Source: Nocardioides pantholopis
GTDB lineage: Bacteria; Actinomycetota; Actinomycetes; Propionibacteriales; Nocardioidaceae
Direction: 5' to 3'
DNA length: 64,000 nucleotides
NCBI RefSeq assembly: GCF_003710085.1
Contig: NZ_CP033324.1
Location: forward strand, 3,101,501-3,165,500
Shown: positions 50,797 to 59,347 of the stretch, in pieces
Layout: each line of letters opens with the position of its first letter
Numbering within the stretch: position 1 is the first letter of the stretch
Notes under the pieces: model-generated
Database searches by the model: none
What the model was told of the DNA's origin: nothing
Seen by the model: the letters and a program-made list of their open reading frames with translations, nothing else
Position numbers and translations under genes: made by a program

Positions 50797-52587
50797 GTGC
50801 CGGAGAGCAAGCCTCTGCAGAAGGTCCTCATCGCCAACCGCGGCGAGATCGCGGTCCGGGTCATCCGGGCCTGCAAGGACGCCGGGATCGGCAGCGTCGC
50901 CGTGTACGCCGAGCCCGACCGCGACGCGGTGTTCGTCCGGATGGCCGACGAGGCGCACTCCCTCGACGGCTCGACCCCGGCCGAGTCCTACCTCGACATC
51001 GCCAAGATCATCGCTGTCGCCCAGCGCTCCGGCGCCGACTCCGTGCACCCCGGCTACGGGTTCCTCGCCGAGAACGCGGACTTCGCCCAGGCCGTCATCG
51101 ACGCCGGGCTGATCTGGATCGGCCCGCCGCCGGCGGCGATCGAGGCCCTGGGCGACAAGGCCAAGGCCAAGCACATCGCCGCCAAGGCGAACGCCCCGCT
51201 GGCCCCCGGCACCAAGGACCCGGTCGCCGACGCCGACGAGGTCGTCGAGTTCGCGAAGCAGAACGGGCTCCCGGTCGCGATCAAGGCGGTCTTCGGCGGC
51301 GGCGGCCGCGGCCTCAAGGTCGCCCGGACGCTCGAGGAGATCCCCGACGCCTACGAGTCCGCGGTCCGCGAGGCCGTCACCGCCTTCGGGCGCGGCGAGT
51401 GCCTGGTCGAGAAGTTCCTCGACAAGCCGCGCCACGTCGAGACCCAGTGCCTGGCCGACTCCCACGGCAACGTCGTGGTCGTCTCCACCCGCGACTGCTC
51501 GCTGCAGCGCCGCAACCAGAAGCTCGTCGAGGAGGCGCCCGCGCCGTTCCTGAGCGAGGAGCAGGTCACCGAGCTCTACGAGTCCTCCAAGGCGATCCTG
51601 CGCGAGGCCGGGTACGTCGGTGCCGGCACCTGCGAGTTCCTGGTCGGCCAGGACGGCACGATCTCCTTCCTCGAGGTCAACACCCGTCTCCAGGTCGAGC
51701 ACTGCGTCTCCGAGGAGGTCACCGGCATCGACCTGGTCCGCGAGATGTTCCGGATCGCGGCCGGCGAGGAGCTCGGCTACGACGACCCGGAGATCCGCGG
51801 CCACGCCATCGAGTACCGCATCAACGCCGAGGACGGCGGCCGCAACTTCATGCCCGCCCCCGGCACCCTCACCGCGTGGACCCCGCCCCAGGGCCCCGGC
51901 ATCCGGCTCGACGGCGGCTACGAGAACGGCCAGACCATCCCGGGCTCGTTCGACTCGCTGATCGCGAAGCTGATCGTCACCGGTCGCGACCGCACCCAGG
52001 CGCTGGAGCGCTCCCGCCGGGCCCTCGACGAGTTCGTCGTCGACGGCATGCCGACGGTCATCCCGTTCCACCGTGCGGTGGTCTCCGACCCGGCGTACGT
52101 CGGGGCCTCGACGCCGTCGGGCGAGGGCGAGTTCGCCGTCTACACGACCTGGATCGAGACCGACTTCGACAACCAGATCGAGCCCTACTCGGGCGACGCC
52201 GGCGAGGCCGCCGAGGCCGAGGACCGGCACAAGGTCGTCGTCGAGGTCGGCGGCAAGCGTCTCGAGGTGGTCCTGCCCGGCGGGCTCGCCGGGCTCGGTG
52301 CCGGCAGCAGCACCGGCGGCGCCAAGAAGCCGAAGCGGGCGGGCGGCAAGAAGTCCGGTGCGGCGGCCAGCGGCGACGCGGTGACCAGCCCGATGCAGGG
52401 CACGATCGTCAAGATCGCGGTCGAGGAGGGCCAGGAGGTCGCGGAGGGCGACGTCATCGTGGTCATGGAGGCCATGAAGATGGAGCAGCCGCTCAAGGCC
52501 CACAAGGCCGGCACGGTCACCGGCCTCCAGGCCGAGGTCGGGGCCACCGTCACCAACGGCGCCGTGATCTGCGAGATCAAGGACTGA
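50797..52587 (+). CDS. accA3: Acyl-CoA carboxylase alpha subunit (biotin carboxylase + BCCP)
   Basis: Carboxylates its own biotin and supplies CO2 to the AccD-type beta subunits. The GTG at 50797 (596 residues) has AGGAG 5 nt upstream. The biotin carboxylase domain runs from [20 protein letters not shown] through the ATP loop [13 protein letters not shown] and [21 protein letters not shown] Lys/Gly/Ala-rich linker follows (about 500-530), then the biotinyl domain with Lys in VMEAMKMEQ. The partner accD/accE lies 9 kb away. Its stop overlaps the first gene of the unknown membrane array. Confidence 0.96.
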   Translation: MPESKPLQKVLIANRGEIAVRVIRACKDAGIGSVAVYAEPDRDAVFVRMADEAHSLDGSTPAESYLDIAKIIAVAQRSGADSVHPGYGFLAENADFAQAVIDAGLIWIGPPPAAIEALGDKAKAKHIAAKANAPLAPGTKDPVADADEVVEFAKQNGLPVAIKAVFGGGGRGLKVARTLEEIPDAYESAVREAVTAFGRGECLVEKFLDKPRHVETQCLADSHGNVVVVSTRDCSLQRRNQKLVEEAPAPFLSEEQVTELYESSKAILREAGYVGAGTCEFLVGQDGTISFLEVNTRLQVEHCVSEEVTGIDLVREMFRIAAGEELGYDDPEIRGHAIEYRINAEDGGRNFMPAPGTLTAWTPPQGPGIRLDGGYENGQTIPGSFDSLIAKLIVTGRDRTQALERSRRALDEFVVDGMPTVIPFHRAVVSDPAYVGASTPSGEGEFAVYTTWIETDFDNQIEPYSGDAGEAAEAEDRHKVVVEVGGKRLEVVLPGGLAGLGAGSSTGGAKKPKRAGGKKSGAAASGDAVTSPMQGTIVKIAVEEGQEVAEGDVIVVMEAMKMEQPLKAHKAGTVTGLQAEVGATVTNGAVICEIKD

Positions 52588-53819
52588 GCATCACGGCCCC
52601 CGGCGGAGCCGGTGCGGCGGACGGGTTCGCCGACACCGTCCCCGAGATCGTCGCGGCTCTCGAGAAGGACCCGGTCCTGGTCGAGAGCGTGATGGGCAAC
52701 GGCCACACCCGGGAGATCGTCGCCGCACTGCGGGAGAAGGCCGACGCCGCCGAGGTGCCGGTCTTCGTGGTGCTGACCAGGACCCCGCAGGACGTGACCA
52801 GCACGAGGCCCGACGAGGAGCTCGCCAGCCTGGTCCACGCCGGGGTCGGCCAGGACGGCGTGTACGTCGTCCACACCACGCTCGGGATCGGTCACGTCGG
52901 CGTCTGGGGCGACCTGGACCCGGACCACGACGACGACCAGATCCAGATGAGCCTCGCCACCTACCAGGGCAGCAGCGAGGTGCGCGACCGGCTGGACGAC
53001 GAGCAGGAGGTGAGCGCGGCGACGACCGCGGCGCTGGCCCTCGACGTCGCGGGCGGGACGACGATCCCGCCCTACGTCGAGCCCTGGCTCAGCGACGACC
53101 AGCTCGACGAGTACACCTCCGAGATCTGGGTCGCCAACAACCCGGAGTACGACGGCGGCCCCGACAGTGCCGACGTCAGCATGCCGGCGCTGGTCGGCGT
53201 CGCGGTGGGGCTCACGGTCGCGACCCTCGCCTACCGCGCCCTGCGCTCCTCCCCCGGCACCGGCGCGGCCGGGAGGACCCGGGCGAGCACCGGGCCGATC
53301 GGCGTCCGGCCGCCGGATCCGGCGCCGGCGACCGAGCCGCTCGACGTCGACGGCGTACGCCGGCAGGCAGCGTCCGCCGTGGACCGGCTCGCCGCCCGCG
53401 CCGCCCGGACCGGGATCACCGGCGACCAGCTCGAGACCGCTCTCGGCTGCCGGGCCGCGGCGGAGCAGCTCCTCGACTCCACCGAGGACCTCGACGTCGT
53501 CGGCGCCCTGGTGCTGGCGCGCACCGGACTGCGGGCCCTGGAGAAGCGGGACGCCGAGCCGTACCGCTGCTGCTACGTCAACCCGCTGCACGGCGCTGCC
53601 CGGTCCGAGCGGGAGGTCGGGGGTGGGGAGCAGGTCCCGGTCTGCACGCGCTGCGCCCGGTCCATCGACCGGCACGCTCCCCTCGACCCGCTCCTCGATC
53701 GCCGCCGCCGGGGTCGCGACCAGCCCTACTACGCCGGGACCTCGGTCTGGGCGCGCACCGGCTACGGATCGCTCACCAGCGACCTGTGGCGCGAGGTCCT
53801 GCGCACGGAGCGCCGATGA
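52584..53819 (+). CDS. Unknown membrane array gene A (TPM-like domain, TM, Cys/His domain)
   Basis: About 411 residues, function unknown. Residues 15-110 form an alpha/beta domain similar in layout to TPM domains ([25 protein letters not shown]). One membrane helix (about 200-218) follows, then a helical linker and a C-terminal domain. That domain carries Cys330, His336 (CYVNPLHG) and Cys354/Cys357 ([10 protein letters not shown]), a zinc-ribbon-like set, and ends [11 protein letters not shown]. No ATG/GTG/TTG exists in frame before the conserved domain. CTG at 52584 (CTGA overlap with the accA3 stop) or ATC at 52590 (6 nt after AAGGA) are the only candidates. It is paralogous to gene D. Confidence 0.75.
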   Translation: MSITAPGGAGAADGFADTVPEIVAALEKDPVLVESVMGNGHTREIVAALREKADAAEVPVFVVLTRTPQDVTSTRPDEELASLVHAGVGQDGVYVVHTTLGIGHVGVWGDLDPDHDDDQIQMSLATYQGSSEVRDRLDDEQEVSAATTAALALDVAGGTTIPPYVEPWLSDDQLDEYTSEIWVANNPEYDGGPDSADVSMPALVGVAVGLTVATLAYRALRSSPGTGAAGRTRASTGPIGVRPPDPAPATEPLDVDGVRRQAASAVDRLAARAARTGITGDQLETALGCRAAAEQLLDSTEDLDVVGALVLARTGLRALEKRDAEPYRCCYVNPLHGAARSEREVGGGEQVPVCTRCARSIDRHAPLDPLLDRRRRGRDQPYYAGTSVWARTGYGSLTSDLWREVLRTERR

Positions 53820-54457
53820 GCTCGGGCTGGGCGCCGCGGCCGCTCGCGGCCACGGGCGCCCTGGTGCTCGGGCTGCTCGCCGGCGCCGGCTCGGGGGGCG
53901 CCGTGGCCACGTCCCAGGACACCCGGGCCGTCGCGGAGTTCCCGCCCGGCGACCGGGTCCGGGACGCGGTCGCGGAGATCCGGGACGACGGCGTGCACGT
54001 GGCCCCCGACGGACGCTCGATGCTCGACGAGGCCGGCGAGGCTCGGGTCGAGGCCGCGGTCGCGGCCGCGGACCGGGTGCCGGTGCGGGTCATCGTGTGG
54101 TCCGAGAGCCGGCACGTCGGGGACGACGCCATGACCGTCGACGCCCAGCTCGAGGCGGCGCTGGGCGAGGAGCGGTCGCTGATCCTGGTCTGGCAGGGGC
54201 CGCAGACCGGACGGGTCCTGACGACCGGGGGCTACGCCTACTCGGGCGTCTACTCCAACGACTTCCTGGGCGACCCCGCCGCCACCCTGCCCGAGCTGAT
54301 CGAGACCGCGCAGCAGACCGAGTGGCGCGAGGACGAGTCGAGCGGCTCCGGCGGCCCGATCGCTGCCGGCGTCGCGCTCGGAGCGATGATCGGCCTGACT
54401 GCGAGCGGGGCGGCCCTGATCGTGACCTGGCGATGGCGCCGACGGAGGAGCGGATGA
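53816..54457 (+). CDS. Unknown membrane array gene B (short, two membrane helices)
   Basis: 213 residues from the ATG at 53816 (ATGA overlap with gene A). An N-terminal signal-anchor helix (about 9-28) is followed by an extracytoplasmic TPM-like domain: PPGDRVRDAVAEIRDDGVHV, then VPVRVIVWSE and RSLILVWQG. A C-terminal helix (about 182-204) ends in a basic cytoplasmic tail (WRWRRRRSG). The Cys/His domain of A, C, D and F is missing. It is paralogous to gene E, which shares the PGDRVR.AV motif. No enzyme motif is evident. Confidence 0.8.
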   Translation: MSSGWAPRPLAATGALVLGLLAGAGSGGAVATSQDTRAVAEFPPGDRVRDAVAEIRDDGVHVAPDGRSMLDEAGEARVEAAVAAADRVPVRVIVWSESRHVGDDAMTVDAQLEAALGEERSLILVWQGPQTGRVLTTGGYAYSGVYSNDFLGDPAATLPELIETAQQTEWREDESSGSGGPIAAGVALGAMIGLTASGAALIVTWRWRRRRSG

Positions 54458-55686
54458 ACGACGACCTGACACTCATCCACGAGGGGCTGAGCGACGACGG
54501 GGTCTTCGTCCACCCCGACCTGGCCGGCCAGTTCTCCGCCGACGACCTGGCGGCCATCACCGAGCAGGTCGCCGCGAGCGACACGCCCGTCTTCGTGGTC
54601 GCCTGGCCGCTGGCCACCAACGACGCGTACGCCGGCAAGGCGGCCGACCTGCTGACCCGGCTGCACGCCCAGCACCCCGAGCCCGGCCAGTACCTGTCGA
54701 CGACGCAGTTCCTCGGCTCGCCCGGGTACGGCGGGATCCAGCTCGAGGGCCGCCAGTGGGGCCTGCCCCCGGCGCCGGACGGCGAGATGGACTACGAGCT
54801 CCTCGGAACCGTCAACATGACCGACCACGAGACGCTCGGAGCCGCCTTCCGGCAGGCGACCGAGCTGCTCGGCACGGACCCCGCCGCCCTCACCCGGACC
54901 TACGAGAAGACCGTGGCCGAGCGGAACGCCGAGTACCGGACCGAGCAGGAGGCGACGAGCCGACCGGGGCCCGGTGACGACCCGGACCTCACCGGTCTGC
55001 TCGTCGCGGCGCTGATCGTCACGGTGGTGGGAGCCGTGGTGTGGAACCGGATCACCCGGTGGCGCTCGAGGTCCGAGCGGCGCCGCGTGAAGGCCGACCG
55101 CCCCTACGTGCTGCCCGCGTCGGCCGTCGTGAGGATCCGCGAGGCCCGGCACCGGGAGCTCGGCAGGACCGCGGACGCCGAGGTGCTCGCCCTGGGCGAG
55201 GCGATCGACGACGCCGAGATCGGCGCCACCGACGCGACCGCGTCCTGGCAGGCGGCTCTCGACCACTACGACGCGGCGAAGCAGGTCCTGCGGCGCCGGG
55301 CCACCGGGCGGGGCGAGGCCCCGGACGGGATGGCCGGCGTGCTCGACGTGGTCGGCGCCCTGGTGCTGGCGCGGCGCGGCCGGCAGGCGCTCGCCGACGC
55401 CCGTGCCGGACGCGCCTTCACCCCCGGCCCGGTCTGCTTCCTGAACCCGCTGCACGACACCCCCACGGGGACCCACGACGTCGAGAGCGGCGGGCGCCGG
55501 CTGCAGGTGCCGCTGTGCAAGGCCTGCCGAGCCGCGCTCCGGGCCGGGCGGGAGCCGGAGACCCTCGACGTCGAGCGTCGTGGCGAGCCCGTCCACTACT
55601 TCGACTCCGGGGTCGAGCCATGGGCCTCGACCGGGTACGGCGCGCTCCAGCCCGACCTCGTGACGGCCCTGCACGGCCGCCGGTGA
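54454..55686 (+). CDS. Unknown membrane array gene C (TPM-like domain, TM, Cys/His domain)
   Basis: 410 residues; the ATG at 54454 overlaps gene B and has GGAGGAG 3 nt upstream. The N-terminal domain (DDGVFVHPDLAGQ, TPVFVVAWPLA) is predicted outside the membrane without a cleavable signal. The TM helix is at about 180-197, followed by a strongly basic stretch. A conserved helix pair comes next: ADAEVLALGEAIDDAEI, then SWQAALDHYDAAKQVLRR. The Cys/His domain holds Cys328 and His334 (CFLNPLHD) with Cys355/Cys358 (VPLCKACRA), ending EPWASTGYGAL. It is paralogous to gene F, with which it shares the LALGEAID and WQAALDHYD motifs. Confidence 0.82.
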   Translation: MNDDLTLIHEGLSDDGVFVHPDLAGQFSADDLAAITEQVAASDTPVFVVAWPLATNDAYAGKAADLLTRLHAQHPEPGQYLSTTQFLGSPGYGGIQLEGRQWGLPPAPDGEMDYELLGTVNMTDHETLGAAFRQATELLGTDPAALTRTYEKTVAERNAEYRTEQEATSRPGPGDDPDLTGLLVAALIVTVVGAVVWNRITRWRSRSERRRVKADRPYVLPASAVVRIREARHRELGRTADAEVLALGEAIDDAEIGATDATASWQAALDHYDAAKQVLRRRATGRGEAPDGMAGVLDVVGALVLARRGRQALADARAGRAFTPGPVCFLNPLHDTPTGTHDVESGGRRLQVPLCKACRAALRAGREPETLDVERRGEPVHYFDSGVEPWASTGYGALQPDLVTALHGRR

Positions 55687-55702
55687 CCGGGTCCGTGCAC
55701 GG

Positions 55703-56917
55703 ATGATCTCGGCCGACGTTCCCTACCCGGACACCGTCGCGGCGCTCGCGGACGCGCTGCGCCGCGACCCGGTCATCGTCCACGAGACCCTCGGCGGTGG
55801 CGACACCGACGAGGGGATGGACCGGATCGCCCGCCTCGTGGCGCGGGTGCCGTTCCGGACCTACGTCGCGGTCGTCGAGACCCCGCCCGAGGTGGACGCC
55901 GGGATGGAGTCCGGCCGCTACCTCGCGACCGCGCTGAGCCGGCGGATCGACGAGCCCGGGCTCTACGTGGTCGCCACCGAGCAGGCCGTGACCGGCATCC
56001 GACTGGTCGGCACCGCGTGGGACGAGACGCACTTCGAGCTCCAGGCGACCGAGGACCGAGAGACGGTCGCGGACGCCGCCGGGGTCCGGATCCTCAGCCC
56101 GACCGTCGACGTCGAGACGATCCTGCGCACGGCGCTCGCCGAGCCGGTGGGGCCCGACAGCAACGCGCTCTGGGGGGACAGCACCCTCGACGGCGGGCTC
56201 GTCGACGACCTCGCCGCCCGCGAGCGGGAGCTGACGCCGTACGAGACGCCTGCCTGGTCCGAGGAGTACGCGTCGCCGTCGTCGCCCGTGGACTGGACCG
56301 CCGGCAAGCGCTGGATGGTCGGATCCACGGTCGGCGGCCTGCTCCTGGCGGTGCTCCTGCAGAGCCTGCACGGCTGGCCGGGCTGGCGGCGACGCCCGGC
56401 CCTGGTCCACACCGCCCGCGAGCTCGTCCCCCCGGACGTCGCGGAGGTCCGGGCCGAGGCGGACGCCGGCCTGACCGCGCTCGCCGAGGCCCTGGCCACC
56501 GCCCCCGCCGGACCGCGCAGCGACCAGGCGGCGCTGGCCCGGGAGGCCGCCGAGCCGCTGCTGCGCTCGACGGACCTGCGCGACGTCGTGGGCGCCCTGG
56601 TGCTGGTCCGGGCCGGACGGCACGTCCTCGTCCACGGCGCGCGTTCCTACCGCGCCTGCTACGTCAACCCACTGCACGGAGCCGCCAAGCGCTCGGCACA
56701 ATGGCGCTTCGGCGACACCGAGGTCGAGGTGCCGGTGTGCCGGGCGTGTGGGCGCGCGTTCGCCGGCGGACAGGCCCCGGCGGCCCTGGTGGTCCGCCGC
56801 GGAGGCCGGCCGTACTACGAGGAGGACACCGTGTGGGCCCGCACCGGGTACGGCAGCCTGACCGCGGACCTCGCCGACCTGACCCGGCAGGTCGCCGGCG
56901 AGCGGCGGTCCCGGTGA
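55703..56917 (+). CDS. Unknown membrane array gene D (paralog of A)
   Basis: 404 residues, starting the second unit after the only real gap in the array (16 nt). The N-terminal domain DTVAALADALRRDPVIVHET aligns with [19 protein letters not shown] of gene A. The TM helix is at about 204-221. The C-terminal domain contains [13 protein letters not shown], Cys319 and His325 ([10 protein letters not shown]) and Cys346/Cys349 (VPVCRACGR), ending [15 protein letters not shown], nearly the same as gene A. The overlapping start of gene E makes coupling likely. Confidence 0.82.
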   Translation: MISADVPYPDTVAALADALRRDPVIVHETLGGGDTDEGMDRIARLVARVPFRTYVAVVETPPEVDAGMESGRYLATALSRRIDEPGLYVVATEQAVTGIRLVGTAWDETHFELQATEDRETVADAAGVRILSPTVDVETILRTALAEPVGPDSNALWGDSTLDGGLVDDLAARERELTPYETPAWSEEYASPSSPVDWTAGKRWMVGSTVGGLLLAVLLQSLHGWPGWRRRPALVHTARELVPPDVAEVRAEADAGLTALAEALATAPAGPRSDQAALAREAAEPLLRSTDLRDVVGALVLVRAGRHVLVHGARSYRACYVNPLHGAAKRSAQWRFGDTEVEVPVCRACGRAFAGGQAPAALVVRRGGRPYYEEDTVWARTGYGSLTADLADLTRQVAGERRSR

Positions 56918-57612
56918 GCCGGCGCCACCGGCTGCGACCGGCCACCGTGGCGCTGGCGCTCGTCGTCTCCCTGGGCGCCGGCCTGCTCGCCGGGCTGGTC
57001 CCCGGTCACGAGGCCGCGCCGGAGCCGGACGCCTACGACGAGGCAGTCCTGGCCGCAGCCAGGGCCTCCACGCCCGGCGACCGGGTGCGGGCCGCGGTCG
57101 AGGCCGTGCCGGAGACCGGCTTCTACGTCGGCCCGGAGCTGCGCGGCGAGCTCAGCGAGGGCGAGGTCGACGCGATCGAGGAGATCATCGCCGGCTCCCC
57201 GGTGCCGATGTTCGTGGTCTGGTGGGACCAGACCACGGACGCGGGCTACGCCCAGCCGCAGAGCGCGATGGACCAGCTGCGCGTCGGCGTCGGCCGCGAG
57301 GGGGTCTACGCGCTCGTCTCCCCGGCCGCCCCGCCGACCGTCGCGGCGCTGGGCTACCAGAAGCCGGTACTCGAGGCCGACGGGAAGGGCCGGCCCGCCG
57401 CCGCCCTGACCCGCCTGGTCACTGAGCTGGCCGCCTCGGAGCCCGCCCGCCCCGGGGAGCCTCGGCCCGGCTCGGACTACTGGGGAGGCGCCCGTGGCGG
57501 CCTCGCTGCCGGGCTGAGCTTCGCGTTCCTCGGCTACCTCGGGCTGCTCCTCCTCGGCGCCCTCGGCGCCGTCGCCACGCGCTCCCGCGTGGCCTCGGAG
57601 GCCGGGCCATGA
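56914..57612 (+). CDS. Unknown membrane array gene E (paralog of B)
   Basis: 232 residues from the GTG at 56914 (GTGA overlap with gene D). The N-terminal signal-anchor helix is at about 9-29. The extracytoplasmic TPM-like domain runs TPGDRVRAAVEAVPETGFYV, then VPMFVVWWDQ and GREGVYALVS. A C-terminal hydrophobic helix (about 198-222) is followed by a short tail. There are no cysteines of the metal-site type. Layout and the PGDRVR motif match gene B. Confidence 0.8.
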   Translation: MSRRHRLRPATVALALVVSLGAGLLAGLVPGHEAAPEPDAYDEAVLAAARASTPGDRVRAAVEAVPETGFYVGPELRGELSEGEVDAIEEIIAGSPVPMFVVWWDQTTDAGYAQPQSAMDQLRVGVGREGVYALVSPAAPPTVAALGYQKPVLEADGKGRPAAALTRLVTELAASEPARPGEPRPGSDYWGGARGGLAAGLSFAFLGYLGLLLLGALGAVATRSRVASEAGP

Positions 57613-58829
57613 CCCGGATCGACGAGCCGCTGCTGAAGGAGATCGAGGCCGAGCTCGGCAAGGACGGGGTCTGGGTCGCGCCCGCCCTGCGCAAGGACGT
57701 CCCGCCCGCCCAGGAGGCGCGTCTCGAGGAGGCGGTCGTCGATGCCCCGACGCCCACCTACGTCGTCCTCGTCGAGCTCGACCACCGCGACCCGCTGACC
57801 AGCGGAGATCCCGACCAGCTGGCGAACACGATTCGGGACGACACCGGCCGCTCGGGGATCTACGTCGTGCCGGAGGCACGCATCGCCGACGAGCCGTACC
57901 GGCTCGACCTCGTCGCCTATCCCGAGGACTCCGGACTGTTCACGGTCTCCGCGGTCGCCGGATCCGAGCACCCCGACGACCTCGGCGCCCAGACGCTGCG
58001 GGCCCTGGAGCTGCTGGAGTCCGGCGACGCCGACCGGCTCCACGACGAGCTGAACGGCATCGAGACCGGAGCCGAGACCGACACCGGGAGCGAGACCGGC
58101 ACCGTCCCCACCCCGGCCGCTCCGGCCGGCGACGACGGGAGCGGATCCGATGTCGCGGGCCTCCTGCTCGCGGTGCTGGTCCTGGTCGTCGCGGTGGTCG
58201 GCACCGTCCGCCACCGCCGACGCTTCCCGGCCACCCTGCCCGCACCGCCGTCCGCCACCGGCGCGTCCTTCACGCTCCCGCCGGCGGTGCTGAGCACCGT
58301 GCGCGCGGCGGAGGACCGGCGCAACGAGTCGCGCGCGCAGGCGGACGTGCTCGCCCTGGGCGAGGCGATCGACGCCGCCGAGCTGGACCCGCGCCGCGCC
58401 GCCTCCCTGGCGGCCTGGCAGGCGGCGCTGGACCACTACGACGTCGCCCGCCGGATCCTGGACCGCGACCACTCCCCCGCCGACGCGGTCGGCGCGACCG
58501 TGCTCGCGGGCCGGGGCCGGTCGGCGTTGGCCGCTGCGGCGCGCGGGCGCGGCTGGAGCCCGTCGCCCGGCTGCTACTTCAACCCGCTGCACGAGGGGAC
58601 GGCGGCGCCGGTGCGCTGGCGCGACGGCGACCTCACCATCCGGGTGCCCGCCTGCGCGCCGTGCGCCGGCGCCCTGGAGGCCGGCGAGGAGCCGTCCGAC
58701 GTCCTGGACTTCGTGTCCGAGGGCCGGCCCGCCCACTACTTCCGTCTCGACCTCGGCCCGTGGAGCACGACCGGCTACGGCTCCCTGGACCCCGACCTGC
58801 TCGGCCGGCTCCTCGACCGCCGGGGCTAG
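57609..58829 (+). CDS. Unknown membrane array gene F (paralog of C)
   Basis: 406 residues, ATGA overlap with gene E. The N-terminal domain is KDGVWVAPALRKDV, TPTYVVLVELD and GRSGIYVVPEA. A Thr/Gly/Glu-rich spacer (about 150-180) precedes the TM helix (about 182-200) and basic RHRRRF. The ADVLALGEAIDAAEL and WQAALDHYDVARRIL helices match gene C. The metal-site-like Cys322, His328 (CYFNPLHEG), Cys349 and Cys352 (VPACAPCAG) are followed by GPWSTTGYGSL. Last gene of the array; a PH-domain gene follows 29 nt later. Confidence 0.82.
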   Translation: MTRIDEPLLKEIEAELGKDGVWVAPALRKDVPPAQEARLEEAVVDAPTPTYVVLVELDHRDPLTSGDPDQLANTIRDDTGRSGIYVVPEARIADEPYRLDLVAYPEDSGLFTVSAVAGSEHPDDLGAQTLRALELLESGDADRLHDELNGIETGAETDTGSETGTVPTPAAPAGDDGSGSDVAGLLLAVLVLVVAVVGTVRHRRRFPATLPAPPSATGASFTLPPAVLSTVRAAEDRRNESRAQADVLALGEAIDAAELDPRRAASLAAWQAALDHYDVARRILDRDHSPADAVGATVLAGRGRSALAAAARGRGWSPSPGCYFNPLHEGTAAPVRWRDGDLTIRVPACAPCAGALEAGEEPSDVLDFVSEGRPAHYFRLDLGPWSTTGYGSLDPDLLGRLLDRRG

Positions 58830-58858
58830 CCCGGGCCGGGTTCTCTACCCTCGTCGCC

Positions 58859-59347
58859 ATGGGCACCCCGAGGTCCGACCTCCGCGAGCCGCAGGAACGG
58901 GCCTCCCCGCGGGCGCGGCTGATGTGGCGCTGCGTCGCGGTCGCGGAGGGCCTGGTGCTGGTGGCGGCGCTCACGGCCGGCGTGGTGCTGACCGACCTGC
59001 TGCGCTGGTGGCTGCTGGTCCCGCTCGCGCTCGCCGTGGCGGCGTACGCCGTGGTCGTGCCGCAGTGGCGCTACCGCGTGCACCGCTGGGAGGTCACCGA
59101 CACCGCTGTCTACACCCAGACCGGCTGGTGGGTCCGTGAGCGCCGGATCGCACCGATGTCACGGATCCAGACCGTCGAGCACACCCAGGGTCCGGTGGAC
59201 CGGCTCTTCGGGCTCGCCTCGGTCCGGGTCACGACCGCCTCGGCGGCGGGCGCCCTGCTCATCGAGGGGCTGCCGGACGACCGGGCCCGCAGCCTGGCCG
59301 AGGAGCTGACCCGCAAGGCCGACGCCGTCGAGGGGGACGCGACGTGA
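58859..59347 (+). CDS. Bacterial PH-domain membrane protein (YdbS-like)
   Basis: 162 residues with two membrane helices (about 30-50 and 53-68) and one bPH2 domain: WRYRVHRWEVTDTAVYTQTG, then IAPMSRIQTVEHTQGPVDRL and VRVTTASAAG. Members usually occur as a pair with a longer three-domain partner, as here. The stop overlaps the next start (GTGA). Biochemical role unknown; the Bacillus pair has been linked to antimicrobial resistance. Confidence 0.88.
   Translation: MGTPRSDLREPQERASPRARLMWRCVAVAEGLVLVAALTAGVVLTDLLRWWLLVPLALAVAAYAVVVPQWRYRVHRWEVTDTAVYTQTGWWVRERRIAPMSRIQTVEHTQGPVDRLFGLASVRVTTASAAGALLIEGLPDDRARSLAEELTRKADAVEGDAT

Noticed and set aside
55683..55688. GTGA coupling start for array gene D at 55683
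   Set aside because: The GTG is out of frame with gene D; the ATG at 55703 is the first usable start.
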